From the NCBI GenBank assembly GCA_946699065.1, contig CAMPDV010000016.1, positions 744,001-808,000 on the forward strand: a stretch of 64,000 nt of DNA, given 5' to 3'. Positions 12,332 to 25,281 of this stretch are shown here, piece after piece. The translations under genes were made by a program, and so were the position numbers. The notes beneath the pieces were generated by a model. The model was given only the letters and a program-made list of their open reading frames with translations. It searched no databases and was not told the DNA's origin. How positions within the stretch are numbered: the stretch's first letter is position 1; the number at the start of each line of letters is the position of its first letter. The DNA is from Loxodes magnus (Eukaryota; Ciliophora; Karyorelictea; Loxodida; Loxodidae).

Positions 12332-15269
12332 TTAATAAACGTTTAATATTTATTCTTTGGACAAACTATTGTTAAGCATTTATTTATTTCTATCCTTATT
12401 ATAAAAGAAGCTTTTTATTATTATACATTATTCATAACTTCTTCTTTACATTAATGAAACATTATCTTAAAATAAGATCTTTATTTAATTAAATTAAAGG
12501 ATATTTCATATAATTTATATTGCTTATAGTATAATAGTACCTTAATCTTTTAAATCGCTAATTTTCAAATCTGCTTAGGAAAGGCAACTGATTCAATATT
12601 TTAAAGAATAAAGTTTAAATAAATCAAAAGAATACGAATATATGAGGAGACATAAGGGAAACTGAAACAATATAGAAGTTACTAAATAATAAATTTACTA
12701 TATTAAAAAAATAGGCTAAAATCATTAAAATCTAAAGTGTACCCATAAAGTACCAGTATGTAAAAAGAATAATAAAAGCTAGTATTTAAAACAATTGCTT
12801 TTTACTAATACAAATCATAGTAAAAGATTAATCACGTAATTTTATTTCAAAACTAAAATTTCTGTCTCATCTGTTTAAGAACTTCAATATCTTAAAAAAA
12901 ATCTTCTTCAGGCAAATTTCTTATCTATCTATTTAGACCAATAAAGAAGGTAAAGCAATAATTAAAATAAAGCAGACTAAATGCTATTTGGATATATGTC
13001 AACAAAGCTTTAAAAGAAATATAATACTTTCAATTTTAAACTGCTTAAATAAACTTTCATTTATAAGATTTTAATTTAATCTCCAAATTAGCCTTATAAC
13101 TTAAAGGTCTAGTATAGCTAAAAAGTTATAACTAAATTATAAAAATAAAATTACAATTTTGTATTAATCAAATAGACTTATCTTTTAGAAATGTATAATA
13201 TAAACTTAAAAATTTTATCTATAAGCACTTAAAATACATTATACACAAGCAAAGTAATTTAAAGGAATAAAATTAACATGTTGAATGTAGTATAGTAATA
13301 TAGTTAGATGTTTATTATGCTTTACCTTTATTTTATTTATATTCTGCTAAAGTTATTTAAATATAGCTTATTTTTACATTTTATAGATTAATAACTTGCT
13401 CTTCATCTAAGAGACAAAACATATGAATAATTATAGCAAAATTAAATAGCAACTTAATTATCCCTAGAAGACTTTTTATTTAATAAAATTCTAAACATTT
13501 CTGATAAATTATTAAATTAGATCAATTGGATATTTAAAGATAACTCCGCCCGCTTATCAATAATTAAAAATTAATATTAATATGTAATAAAATTACTCTT
13601 AAATATAAATATAGCTAGCTCTTGCAAGATTATAGAGTTATTTTTAACGTAACCAAGCATGATTTTTATAGTGAAGTAATAAGATCCAAATAAAACTTAT
13701 CAAATACTAAGGAAAAATACTAGAGTACATAAAAGGTAATTACTTTGCTGTTTTCCCATTAATACTTCTAAGTATACAAATATTTTGCTGATTTAATTTT
13801 TTATCTCTAAGAATCCTTTTAGTTTAATAACCAAATTCTATCTAAATTTTGAAATAAAAAGATATGGGATGAGTACATTTGATAACTATTTTATCTGAGG
13901 ATGATTACGTATAAATTAAGAGGATTATTAGAACTGTAAAATGTAGTAACTAATGCTAATGCATCTACTTTATCACTCTTATTTAAATTATTAAAGCAGT
14001 GCTATATGAAACTATAAGCTTATTATTATATTATCTTTAAAGAATAGTTACTTTTATAAGCTATAAAAGCTTAAAAACAAGTAATTCCTAAAATTAACTT
14101 AATAATAAAAGATAGAGGGCTAGTAAAGCATGCTAATAAGCAAATGACTATGATTATTATTCTTTATTTTTATAAAAGCTTTATTTAAATTTATGGATAG
14201 CCATCTATTAAAGAATTAGTTACTAAATAAAAGATTAAATTGAAGAAGATTAGTTTCTTATTATAATAAAGCTAGAGATTATTTAATATTCTAAATAGAT
14301 ATGAAAGAGAGTTTTTAGGTTTATTAATTAAGATAAAAGAAAATCTTCATATTTATGTCTAATCTTATGAAGGCCATTAAATAACTAAGTATATTTTTAT
14401 CTGATATTAATCAATATTTTCTACAAAACCTAAGGCAATTAAATACATTTCTTTAAATTACAATAAAGAAAAATAATAACTCTAAGAATTTCAATTTATA
14501 AGCAAAGCTGAAAGACTAAAGATACAATCTAGTGAGATATCTCCTAAAGAAATTTTATACATTTCAATTCCAACAAAAGGGTCAAATTATCTCGTAAGAA
14601 AAATAGCCAAATTTAGTTAGTTTCAGATAAATTATAAGCAGGAAGTGTTAATTTATGAACTATTCAAAGCAAATTATATTAGATTTTATATAGTAACACT
14701 GAATTTTATTTTTAAGGCAGAAACTGAATAATAAATTAGTAGTCATAAAATAAAGTTGAAGTTAAGATGCTACTTAAAAGAATAAAGACATAATTTTCAC
14801 AAAACATTTTAAGATTAATGGATTATTCTTGTATTGAGATTATTATAGCAATAAATATGATTAATAATAAAAAGATTAGTTCAATTAAAGTAATCAATTA
14901 ATTCTAATAATTTTATTTTTATTCATATAAATATTAAATTATGCTAATCTTCTAATCTTTTATATTATCTTTCAAATACTTCTAAAAGTGTAAATTTAAA
15001 AAATCCTATTTAAAAATAACCTATTACAAATTTTTTGATAATACGACAGTTCCTTTTCATAACCTAGACATAATTATATTTAGTTTTCATACTTAAGATA
15101 AGAATAAATCTAAATACAAAATAACTAGCCAAAATTTTTTGCTTCTTGTAATTAAAAGAATAATAAGCAAATTACTAGCTAACAGAATTGCAAAATTTTA
15201 TTTATAAGCAATTTCTTTACTCTTCAGTCAAAATATTTCTCCTTTTTATATCTATTTTTGCTCTTCTAT
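12332..15269. other. Inter-unit junction and leading spacer, copy 2; no gene seen
   Basis: Runs from the end of the 194-codon gene through the unit boundary at 12440/12441 and the spacer equivalent to 1-2829. The junction sequence is the same as at 25975/25976, so the boundary is only a convention for a continuous array. Confidence 0.6.
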
Positions 15270-18200
15270 ATGATAAAAATTAATCTTACTTCTATAGTCG
15301 TCTTCCAATTTTCTAAAATTAAGAATAGAAATAATTTGTAGTTTTTTAGTTATCATCTAGATCCTCATTTTATATCATCCCCTCTTAGCAATATATTAGG
15401 CATTTTAAGAGTTAAACCTACCTGTTGCTTTGAAGCTTGAAAATACTCAATAGCCGCTTTCGTAGCAGTTATGCATCTACTACTCTATGTGAGAGAGTGA
15501 AAGAGTAAACTACTAATATGAGCAAAATAGTTTATTTTGAAATGATTGTGCTGAGTCATCATTCCACTTTAGACAGAATGACTTCTTTCTCCTATAAAAG
15601 GTATAAAGGAAAATGAAATAACATGTATTGCTTTACTGATAATAGGCATAGCTCTGTTAATGTAAGCTATTAATATAGATGTATGCTTTTGTCGTTACTT
15701 TGTTGTATCTCTTTTTATAACTACATTTCGTATAACATCATAGACTATTTATCAACGTAAGCTTTAATTCAGGTGTGAGTTAAATCAGAAATGCCTAATA
15801 CTTATAATGCTTGAAAGAGTTGCATTAATCTTTCTAAATTTGCTTGAAAAGTATGAAGTCTTAATTTGATTATCCTTGACTTTTGGTATTATTTAGACGT
15901 ACTATTTGATAGATCGAACAGTATTTTACGATGCTTTAGTAAATAGAACGTTTATTTAACTAAACGTGGTAAGAATAAACTTAATAGTATGTATCTTATT
16001 ATACAAAGAGCTATAATTTGACACTTATACGATACTAATACTGTTCACCTTTCTAATTCAGACTCTTAACATTATTTCTCTTATTAAGTCTAAAGTTGCT
16101 TTAAGAACTGCTTTGCTTAGCAACTTCAGCCTCTAGCAAGCTATAAATGCTTACTTCCAAGTTAAGACTCTAATAAACTGCTAGAAATAATAGAGTCTTT
16201 TCAGATCTAAGGGTATTATGTGCTTGTATTAAAAGAACTAGCAAGCAGACAAGCACTAGTTGCTGATAAAGCTATTGCAAGACATTTAAAAGCAGCTAGA
16301 TCACCAGTAGGTTCATTCAGGAAGCTTTTACTTAGAAATAGCAAGGATATATTTCTATGGGGAAAATAACATTTAAAATGCCTTGATTAGCATCATAAAG
16401 GCTGAAAAGCTTCCTCTAAGCTATCTGTAGAAGTATGAGGCTAGCATTTTAAAAGGAATTATAAATAAAACTCTAATTAATAAGAGAAACTCTGTAATAC
16501 AGGAAAGCATTGACAACTACTAGAAGTATATGGGATCTAAACTATTTGGAGCTGAGCTTACTGATCCTATCTTAATATTGAAGTTTGAAGATGATATTCA
16601 ATAACTTTAAAGTGATTTGATCAACTGCGAAGTTAACTTCAGAGAGTTGTGACAGTACTTACTGTAGCAAAACCTTAGTTTGGAGGAATTCCTAGAGAAA
16701 TGCTAATAATGCTAGAATGCATAGAAGAAATTTAAGGAAAAGTTGAAGTAAATGAACAAAGTAGCTCCTTAAAACTAGTAAGTAGAGAAGATTTACAGAA
16801 GCTACCTAATCATCATTAAGCAGAATGAGCTTAAAGCTAATAAAACTAAACAGCAAACAAGACATTTTTGGTAAGAAGTATAGAGATCTTAGTAGAAGTT
16901 CCTTCATATAAAGACATTTAACTACTTATTTAGCAAAGAAACCGTTATTTTCCGTCTAAGTGCTGAAAGTAATAGTTTGGGATAAATACTTCAAGTTTCT
17001 GAAAATATAGAGTAGCTACTGGGATATAATCACAAGTATATAGAAAGCAAATCTGTTACTTTGCTAATGCCTCCCTTTATTGCTTAAAAGCATTAGGAAA
17101 TACTAAGTTAAGTAACTAAGAGCATTAATTATTCTGCAAAAGTTAGACTCTAATATGCGTTGAATTCTCAAGGGTTTTTGCAACCAGTGCTAATAACAGC
17201 CTATTTGCTTCCGAGCAAAGATAATTAAGATGGGATTGAATTTATAGCAATTCTACAGACAGTAGAAGAGCAAAAGAATACAGGACTAATAATCGTTAAT
17301 GAGGATAGAAGTATTATAGGAATATCCTAGAATTTGACTACTATTCTTACAATTTAAATGACATAATAGCTAATGAAAGAAGGAGTTAACGTAAGCTGCT
17401 TGATTCCAGAGCTTCTTATTTAGTTCGAAGAATTTTATATTGCCACTGAAACTTTATTCTTCATTATAAGCACTGAAGCATTTCTTAAGCAGGTGAGGCA
17501 ATTTCTAGAAAGTGCTTCTTAGGACAAAGATTTAATATGGAGAACTATCAAGAAGGAAATAGACAAACTCTCTAATTAGCAATAGCATAGCGAGTAAAAA
17601 AGCTAGCAGGACAGTATATAATAGAGAAACATAGCTTTGAAGGCTTTATAATCTGGGAAAGTAATAGAAAACTAGTTTCCTTTAGAGTAATTATAATTTG
17701 AAAGCTGCATACAAGGAATACCAGCTTTTCTTATTTAAATCACTGTCTAAAAATAGTCTATTCTTGATATGACTTATTACACTGTACTTCTCCAAGAAAA
17801 TTCAAGTTTGTAGTTAGGTTACAATATCAAGAAAAGTACTTCCATTTAATCAGAGTAATTTGAGCGTTATTCCAAGACAATTCAGGCTACTAATGAATCA
17901 GAAGACTATAATTATTAGTGTAGTGTAAGTAATTCTGAGAAATCTATAAAGAGGATGAGGCATCAAATGTTTACCAATCAGCAATTAAGAAATCCTAAGG
18001 AAATAAAAATTTTAAAGTGTTCAGGTTTGCTATTAATTCTACTGTTCTTAGTAACTATAATAACTTATGTTGTAGAGTTCCAAATTCTAATAAACTCCTT
18101 CCTCTCAATTTGGGACTATTAAAAATCATTATCTAATCTAATTATTAACATTCGCATATAAGGCGAATCTGCTAGATATCTAACTTTAATTTCTGAAAAC

Positions 18201-19037
18201 AAACTTGAAAGTGCTAGATGGGAAATACAACACATTAGCAAATAATAATTCGAATAAAATCAAAGAAACCAACTATATCAAAGCACTTTAGCTATTTAGA
18301 GTCTAATCTAGGAAAACTTATGTGGAATTTAGTATCCATCGGAACATTAGAGTGACGTAATTGATACCTGCTTTGGAACTGTTAATATAGCAGATTTACA
18401 TAACTTATCAATTAAGATTTAGATGGACGCCTAGCAAGCAACAAATAAGCACATTTTTTATTGTCTATCTAAATATGACGATGACTTAGATAAGATGTCT
18501 ACAAAAGATCCAGCTATGAAGTTTATTATATATACTGCATATAATCCTTTGCTAAAGTACTACAGACATGAGTCAAGTCATTTTTACCAAATTATAAATG
18601 ATAAAACTAAAGATGCTGATTAAGTCTAAACTGATATTGGAACTGTTAGTTTAGCCATTAGTTCATTCTTCTGTGTCTCAATCTTAATTTTTATGATAGT
18701 TACTCTTAAAAAAATAAAGAGCTCAGAACACCAAGTGTTTTAAATCATTTTCAGCATAAACAGAAAGATTAAACTTGATATACTTTAATCCTTATAAATT
18801 ACTGATTGAAGGAGCGACGACAAAGTTGAAAAACTTTAAACTTATACGAATTCGAAAAATTTAATATCTGGAATATTCGGATGCTAATGCCTTTACAACT
18901 ATAGTAGGAATTGGGAAAAGGATAATGAGAATGAATTAAATAAATTCTTACATTATTCTCTCTGATTTATATTTGCTATTACCTTAAGTTCATTTACTTA
19001 GATTAAGTTTTCCAACAAGATGAAAGAATGCTTTTGA
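15270..19037 (+). CDS. Tmc/PAS-type multi-pass membrane protein, copy 2, intact
   Basis: 3768 nt less introns of 17 and 16 nt leaves exactly 1245 codons (1244 aa). The N-terminal half has several hydrophobic helices and resembles the ciliate Tiny-macrocysts (TmcB/TmcC) family. A PAS domain follows (VIFRLSAESNSLGQILQVSE, LLGYNHKYIESKSVTLLMPP). Two late transmembrane segments (LLLILLFLVTIITYVV and SSFFCVSILIFMIV) enclose an ectodomain, and a last helix (SLWFIFAITL) precedes the C terminus. Such proteins are thought to be membrane sensors; the ligand is unknown. Ten in-frame TGA codons (such as 15438, 15498, 15519, 15543, 15552, 15579, 15867, 16650, 18807, 18963) sit at Trp positions. About 265 residues present in the paralogue's second ectodomain are missing near the C terminus. 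The ATG at 15270 lies in sequence alignable to spacer, so the start is less sure. Confidence 0.88.
15662..15678 (+). other. Intron 1 (17 nt) of Tmc copy 2
   Basis: GTAAGCTATTAATATAG. Removal joins LLMQ-side helix codons to the frame of ISYNIIDYLS. The paralogue has a 16-nt GTAA..TAG intron at the same site. Confidence 0.88.
15757..15772 (+). other. Intron 2 (16 nt) of Tmc copy 2
   Basis: GTAAGCTTTAATTCAG. Removal joins DYLST to CELNQK; paralogue gives DYLSI-CEINIK after removing its own 16-nt intron. Confidence 0.9.
15964..17059. repeat. 1096-bp segment present in copy 2 only
   Basis: Copy 1 joins bases equivalent to 15963 and 17060 directly. The segment is coding in copy 2 and has its counterpart in the inverted paralogue, so it is a deletion from copy 1, not an insertion into copy 2. 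Ends carry no direct or inverted repeats. Confidence 0.95.
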
Positions 19038-19962
19038 AATTGAGGATGCTAACTAAATTTATTCCACACTAGATACTATTGAAAATTAAAAATGCTTATT
19101 TACCTAGCATACCTTTAATTTTTTGTAATAGTAATTTTAGATTTTGTCTCAGTAAACGTCATTTATAAGTTAGTTGTAAATTATAATTAAATAATTTAGA
19201 ATGCTACAAAGAAAAATAGTTAATAATATATTTAATTAGTTTTGATTTGAATATTGATAATAAAAAGAAGTGAGAAGTAAAGAATGATACTTAGTAACTA
19301 AACTAATTTGAATACTTTAAATAATAAAATTTAATAATTCTTTTATTTAGAAATAAAAGGTTATTAATCAATTCATACAAAGATCATTACTAAATAAGAC
19401 CGTTTAAAAGTTTTGTGGTTTGGCGTATTATAGAATATTCAAATAGATTAATACTCTCAAATGTAAATTAAACTAAAAGAATTAAAAGTAAAAACAAATT
19501 AAAGATTTATTTGAATAATAATGGCTTATTGAATTATTCAAATGTATGTAATTACCAAATTAGCTAAAATATTTATTAAATAGCCTTAAATTTAATTATC
19601 TCCAGCCTTTATTAATTATATCTTAAGTAATGTTACTTATCTAATAGATACGTATTTATATGATTCTAATTAAACATTCTTACCAAACATTTTATTTTTA
19701 GTTTTAATTTTCCTGCTTATAATATAGCCATCACTTCTAGATTAGCACTCTTTATTGTTATTTTATTAAAGTAAGAGCCTATCTTTGAAAACTTACCAAT
19801 ATCTTAAAAACTATACATCTATATTTAGTAATAGCATTTCATATGTTTTAGTTTAACCTTAAAAAGAATTGATTAATAGTATTTAAGACTACCCTTACTT
19901 TATGAAAGCTAGAGATATAGTAAATTATAAATGTATTTAATATAAAATAAAATGGCACCTAA
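19038..19962. other. AT-rich spacer, copy 2; no gene seen
   Basis: Counterpart of 5502-6426. A base change here turns AAAG to AAAA just before the coiled-coil locus, which would remove one candidate 3' splice site present in copy 1. Confidence 0.5.
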
Positions 19963-20744
19963 GAAATAATAGACCTCTATTAACGAATACTTAAAAAATA
20001 AGAATAACCTAATTTAATTGAAGAATAGCCTTAATAAGATAAAGATTAATAATCTAAGGAATCCTTTGCATAATCAGTTCAGCAAAGGATATCAAATATC
20101 CAATATGACTTGAAAAAGCAAAGATAAAAAATAGAAAATTTAGAAAACTTACTAGAAAAATTAATGGAATAATTAAACCTATAATTCCCATCCATAGATT
20201 AATCATTAAATAAAATCTAATCGTAAATAGTAATTAAATTGGAATAAATTGATAAATAATTTAACGAAGTCCCTCAAATGTTCCAATTTCATTTTTCTTA
20301 AATTGAATATCAAATAAAGCAACTTTAAGAAAAACAAGAGTAATAACAAGTAATAATTTAAAAATTATAAGATTAATAAGATTAATAATCAAATATCCCA
20401 ATGGAAATCGAATCGGAATTCTAATAATAAGAAATAAATAAGATCAATTATTATCGCAAAAAGATTCGGTGCTATTTATGCTAGAAAAATCATTGCTGGA
20501 AGAAACAAGAAATTTAAAAAATTAACAAGTAATAAACATTAGACTAACTTTTCAGAATATGACCAACAAGAACAGGATAAGTATACAGAAAGAAATTCTA
20601 CAACTCAAGAAACAACGAGTTTTATAAAAATGGAAGAAGAAACTATAACGATAATTAGTGGATGAGGGAGAGACAAGGATGGCGGACTAATGTAGTCCTA
20701 CGCAGTCCTTTAGTTCAGGAAAGAGCAGGAACAAAAACAAGTGA
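19963..20744 (+). CDS. Possible coiled-coil protein, copy 2 (frame differs from copy 1)
   Basis: Counterpart of 6427-7209. One A fewer in the run 20330-20334 shifts the downstream frame. In the shifted frame the Gln-rich coil continues (QEKQEQQQVIIQKLQDQQDQ) into a CYLCQKNHC cluster and a basic Asn/Arg-rich tail, with one in-frame TGA and no clear terminal TGA. Either copy could be the mutated one, or the run could be a sequencing difference. No family recognised. Confidence 0.35.
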
Positions 20745-21888
20745 ACCCTGGAGCTCTTTTCTAAAACTATAAACTTAATTTTATCCTTTTTAATATAGCT
20801 AAATTATGAAGGCTATAAGCTAATAATTGTTGTCATTATAACTTTCATTATGTATTTTAGAATTACATTATAAATATGTCTTAACTAGTTTTTCTTAGCT
20901 TTAAGATATTAATGATACTTTAGCCTTACTAATATTAAAATAGATTATAATATTTAAACTTAGACTCTTAAAGTTAAGCTTTAATTATCATAAGGACTAG
21001 TAATTTAAGAGTAATAAAACATAAATAGTTAAATAAAGTAAGAAATTTAAAATAATCCTTATTTTCCTAATGCACCAAAAATTTATTTTCTACTTTTATA
21101 GAAAAGTCAACTTATATCTATTAAAGGTACTTTGGCAAACAAAACTTCGCTAGAATAAAACATACTTTGATTAATGCACATAAAAGATATACTATTTTAA
21201 GGTTCTATAATTCCTTAATAAGCCTAATATCTTATTAACTTAATGAAAATTAAAGAAGTAGCAATAGCTACAAATTAAAACTAATTATTTTAATAAATAA
21301 AAGAATTTCTATTTATTATAAGATAATTTAGGAATAGCCTAAGAATACTTTAAATAGTTAAGACTGATCTTTAACTAAGAATCATCTTTAAGCAAAAGTC
21401 TAAAATATTTTTAGTCTGTTTAGTTTTGTAATTTACTTTAGTGTATTTAAAAAATTTGTGAATATACCACAAGTATTATTAACCTATACATTAAGATTTA
21501 ATTCTAACCATAAAAATTAAATTAATATAAGCAGTATAAAAATTTGAGAGTTGAAGAGAGTTAATAAGATTGTAATTTAGTACCAAGAGGGACTGCTTAA
21601 AGAAAAATGCAGATATACAAATGTCTAAATAAATAAAAATGAAACTAGGCATGATGTTTTATTTTATATTCTGCTTGAAGTTGTATAAAATAAAGCTAAA
21701 GTAAGATGCAAAAATTTGATTTACTTCTTTTTTTATTATAAGATAAATATTTTAGTTGTATAGATGTTTTAAAATGGATATCACTTTGCAATTGGACAAT
21801 TTTAACTATATGGAATTAAATTTACAAATAAATTAAAAATTTTATTTAAATCAATATTTATTACTGCCATAAAACTTAATTATAATAA
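20745..21888. other. AT-rich spacer upstream of GH7 copy 2; no gene seen
   Basis: Counterpart of 7210-8353 with very few differences; no coding frame recognised. Confidence 0.5.
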
Positions 21889-22959
21889 ATGACTTGGCCA
21901 GTATACATTTTCATTTTGGCATCTGTAAGTTGGGCTCACAACAACGGAGCAATCAATTTCAATATTAACGGCGAAAATAAGCAACTCTACGTTGTCTCGT
22001 CTGATTGGGCAGCAACCAAAATCTCTGTTGATGGTTCTGGACTTACTCTCCGTCATGATGCTAGAGGTTATATTGCTTCTTCAGCAAGAGAGTCACTTGA
22101 CGCTGATAACTATTACTAATTCTCCTTATTGGGAAAAACTTTAGCTTATACAGTTGATTTATCAACTGTTGGCTGTAGTTGCAATGCTGCTCTATATTTC
22201 TCTTCTATGCCAGGATATGATTCTTCTGGAAGAGTGGCACCTTCTGAAGGTGGTGACTTTTATTGTGACGCTAATTAAGTAGGAGGAGTTTGGTGTTGGG
22301 AATTAGATACTTTAGAAGCCAACAAGCATACATTCGCATCTACTCCTCATAAATGTGACAGTTAAGCTGGAAAATATATTTGGAATTGCGATAAAGGTGG
22401 TTGCGGAGCAAATGCATGGTATGCTGACAATAATGGAATGTGTCCAGATAGCCGCTGCAAAATAGATACTCGATATGCTTTTAGACATGAAATAGCTTAC
22501 GAAGCAAGTAATGGAAAATTAACAAGAATTCATAATAAACTTTCATAAAGCGGAAGAACTTTCGAATTTAATGCTTGTACCGATTCAAATTATTTAAGTA
22601 CAATGTCGGATACTTTAAGCAAGGGTATGGTTCTAATATTTTCACTTTGGGGAGATAGTTGGAGTTCAATGTCATGGTTAGACTAGATGACTGGATGTTC
22701 TGGAGATTGTAGCAAGAATGAATGGGTAAAGTTTAGCGATTTCTCTGTCTCAGGTTCAGATCCAGGTCCTACTCCTACTCCAACATAATATGAATATGGA
22801 GATGCTTGTGCCCATTCTTATGACGGATAGTGTGGATAAAGTTGTGCAGCTTCAAACTGTCGATGGAGTTGGCCAGTAGATGACCCAGCAAAATGGTCTT
22901 CAAAGGATGCAGACTGTAGATGCAAGTCTTCTTTATAGGAAGAGCTATTCCTCAACTGA
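21889..22959 (+). CDS. Secreted GH7-family cellulase-like glycosidase, copy 2
   Basis: Near-identical to 8354-9424: 356 aa, signal peptide, ELDTLEAN catalytic motif, Pro/Thr linker and Cys-rich tail. Both copies are open and keep every catalytic residue, so both may be expressed. Differences are a Lys for Arg change at residue 168 and silent changes (for example near 22413 and 22750). Trp is TGG in all 14 positions. Array amplification would raise the dose of this secreted enzyme. Confidence 0.92.
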
Positions 22960-25281
22960 GAACTCTTCATTTAATTACTTAGAGAATATAATAAAAGATT
23001 TAAAGTATTATCTAAAATACTTATTAATGTTACTTCATATTATAATACTATTTCTTCTTTCTAAGCGTTTCATCATTTGCTTAGATAAAGTTAATTTCTA
23101 TTAATTTGAAGTATTTTACGCATATAGGTTTAATAGCTACAAAATGTATAAATGTATCGATAGCTTTGTATTCCAAATAATATTTCTTAGAATATTGTGC
23201 ATATTAAAGATAACACTTATTTATTTTATAAGTTAGAGAGTATTATAGTTTAACTAGAGGAATTAGAATATAGCATTAGCAAGCCAAATAATTACTAAAG
23301 CCATATATAGATTTATTTTTAGCTCTGTAGCATTTAAGCTATAAAAGTTATATTTCTATAATTTAGTAATTAATCCTTAGCTTTTAATAGAAAATAGCAG
23401 GATTGATTGCATAAAAGGCAAAATGAATGCTAAAGATTTAGTTAAATAATTAGGTTTAACTGTAATATATTTAAGTATTGTACACTTTTAAATTAATATG
23501 ATCTATATTTAAAATTAAATAGCTTCACATTAGTTATATATTAGGATTTAGCTATTATTTTAACAGCTTTATATTACTTAAAGTAGCCCTAGAAGGGAAA
23601 GTCTTTAAATTAGTATAAGAAGAACTACTGTAGAATATAGGAGATTAAATTAATGCTCTAGTTTAAAACTAAGATAGTGATACACTAAGACTTAATTGGT
23701 CTGTTTCAATTATATTTAAACAAATAGGCCTATAAATATAATACCAGATGGATACCCAGCAATTATTAAAAGATACTAAATAGAAATATACAAAGAAGAC
23801 TTAATAGAGCTGTTTTATTTTTATTAGGTAAGAATCTATTATATAGATATCTTAATTCTAAGTCTGTCTTAATAGCTTTAGGTTGTGAAGAGAATGATAA
23901 AGATAATCTGATTGGTAGATTTTTATATATTTTAAGTCTAAATATTTAAAATGCTTTTAAATAAAGATTTTACCATTCTCCACTTTAAAAGTTAGCAACC
24001 TAAAATCTATTTAGTTCATTAGTAGGATTAATATTATAAAATTATCTCTATTTGCAAGATTGAGAAGAACCCTAAATAAGAGTATCTAATGCCATATAAT
24101 AGCAAAGATAAGATAGTTGCTTATGTATGTAAACTTAATAAAGCATAGCCTTAGTTTAAGTTTATTAACTATTATTTTTAAATTAAGATAGTTATATGTA
24201 AACTTTAGCAAGATATTGCATATTGATTCAGGATATCTGTTTGTATTTACTTCTAAAGTGGATTGAACATAAAAGGAAGAAGATTTAACAAAGTTATAAG
24301 AAGTTAAGATGTTTTATTTATTATATTCTGCTCTTTTAATGACTGGAAGCATCTATAAAGATTGATTACTCTAATTTAAACATTTCAACAACTTTAGCTA
24401 TTCTTCCACATTAGAGAGGAACTTCTAATTTAATAATACTAATGAAGAAGAATAGAATTACTAAGAGTATTATTTATTTAGAGTAGAGTATAGCATATGA
24501 TATTCTTAATATATTTGCTATTAATTTAAAATAGTTGTATTCTAGGTATATAAGGCAGAACTATTCCTTTGCATTTAATATTAATCTTTATATGCTTCTT
24601 AATTTATTTTGATCTATCATTTTTATTAAGTTAAGTTATTAAAGTGTTAAATCCTGCAGACAATTAATAGGAAGAAAGCTTTTATTATAGATTGAAATAT
24701 AATAAATTATATAAGTATAAGCTTTACATAAAAGCTCTGTTTTGTTTGCTGTATATTCGAGTCTAACATGCATAGCTTGTATCTATAACTAATGCTAAAT
24801 TATATAAATTAAACTACTTAATAAATGAATCTTAAAATAAAGACATTAATAACACTCTTTATATCCTTATTAATTATAAGAAGCTTAATTAATAAATAAA
24901 GAAGTTAGGATGATAAATGTTTAATTAGCTAGATGTATGATATAATTTTTAATTAATAACAATTTTATATAATTTCTTAGTTTTAATTAAGGATAAAAGC
25001 AAAAGTTAACTTTAAGTAAGTTATAACTTTAGATTTTAACTATCTTCTTATTTATTTTCTTTAAAAATATAGCTACTTAAATATATATAACTTAAAGTGC
25101 TAAGTTGGTCATTTATAGAATTAATTAGATTTAGAAATTTTAAAGTAGATCACAGAAATAGCACTCTCCATCCACAATTTTATAATATAATATCTCCATT
25201 CTACTTCTCCAGCTTTTGCTTAAAATCTTTTTATTAATTTAAATTGCTAAAGGCAATCTCGCATCCTTTAGAGAAATAAAA
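22960..25281. other. AT-rich spacer, copy 2; no gene seen
   Basis: Counterpart of 9425-11746. Confidence 0.5.

Larger units (their letters stand above)
1..12440. repeat. Tandem array unit, copy 1 (12440 bp)
   Basis: The sequence starting at base 1 recurs almost identically from 12441 and again from 25976, in direct orientation. Copy 1 differs from copy 2 by scattered single-base changes, one fewer or extra A in an A-run (6794-6799), and the absence of 1096 bp. The unit holds four gene loci (membrane/PAS, coiled-coil, GH7, 194-codon unknown). The window start is an arbitrary point in the array, so more units probably lie to the left. Confidence 0.97.

Noticed and set aside
15964..17059. A mobile element inserted in copy 2
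   Set aside because: The segment is coding, in frame with the gene and matched by the paralogue; it has no terminal repeats or target duplication.
20440..20500. CYLCQKNHC as a retroviral-type zinc knuckle, making the coiled-coil locus a retroelement gag
   Set aside because: The spacing does not give CX2CX4HX4C, the frame holds only in copy 2, and no reverse transcriptase or repeat ends are nearby.
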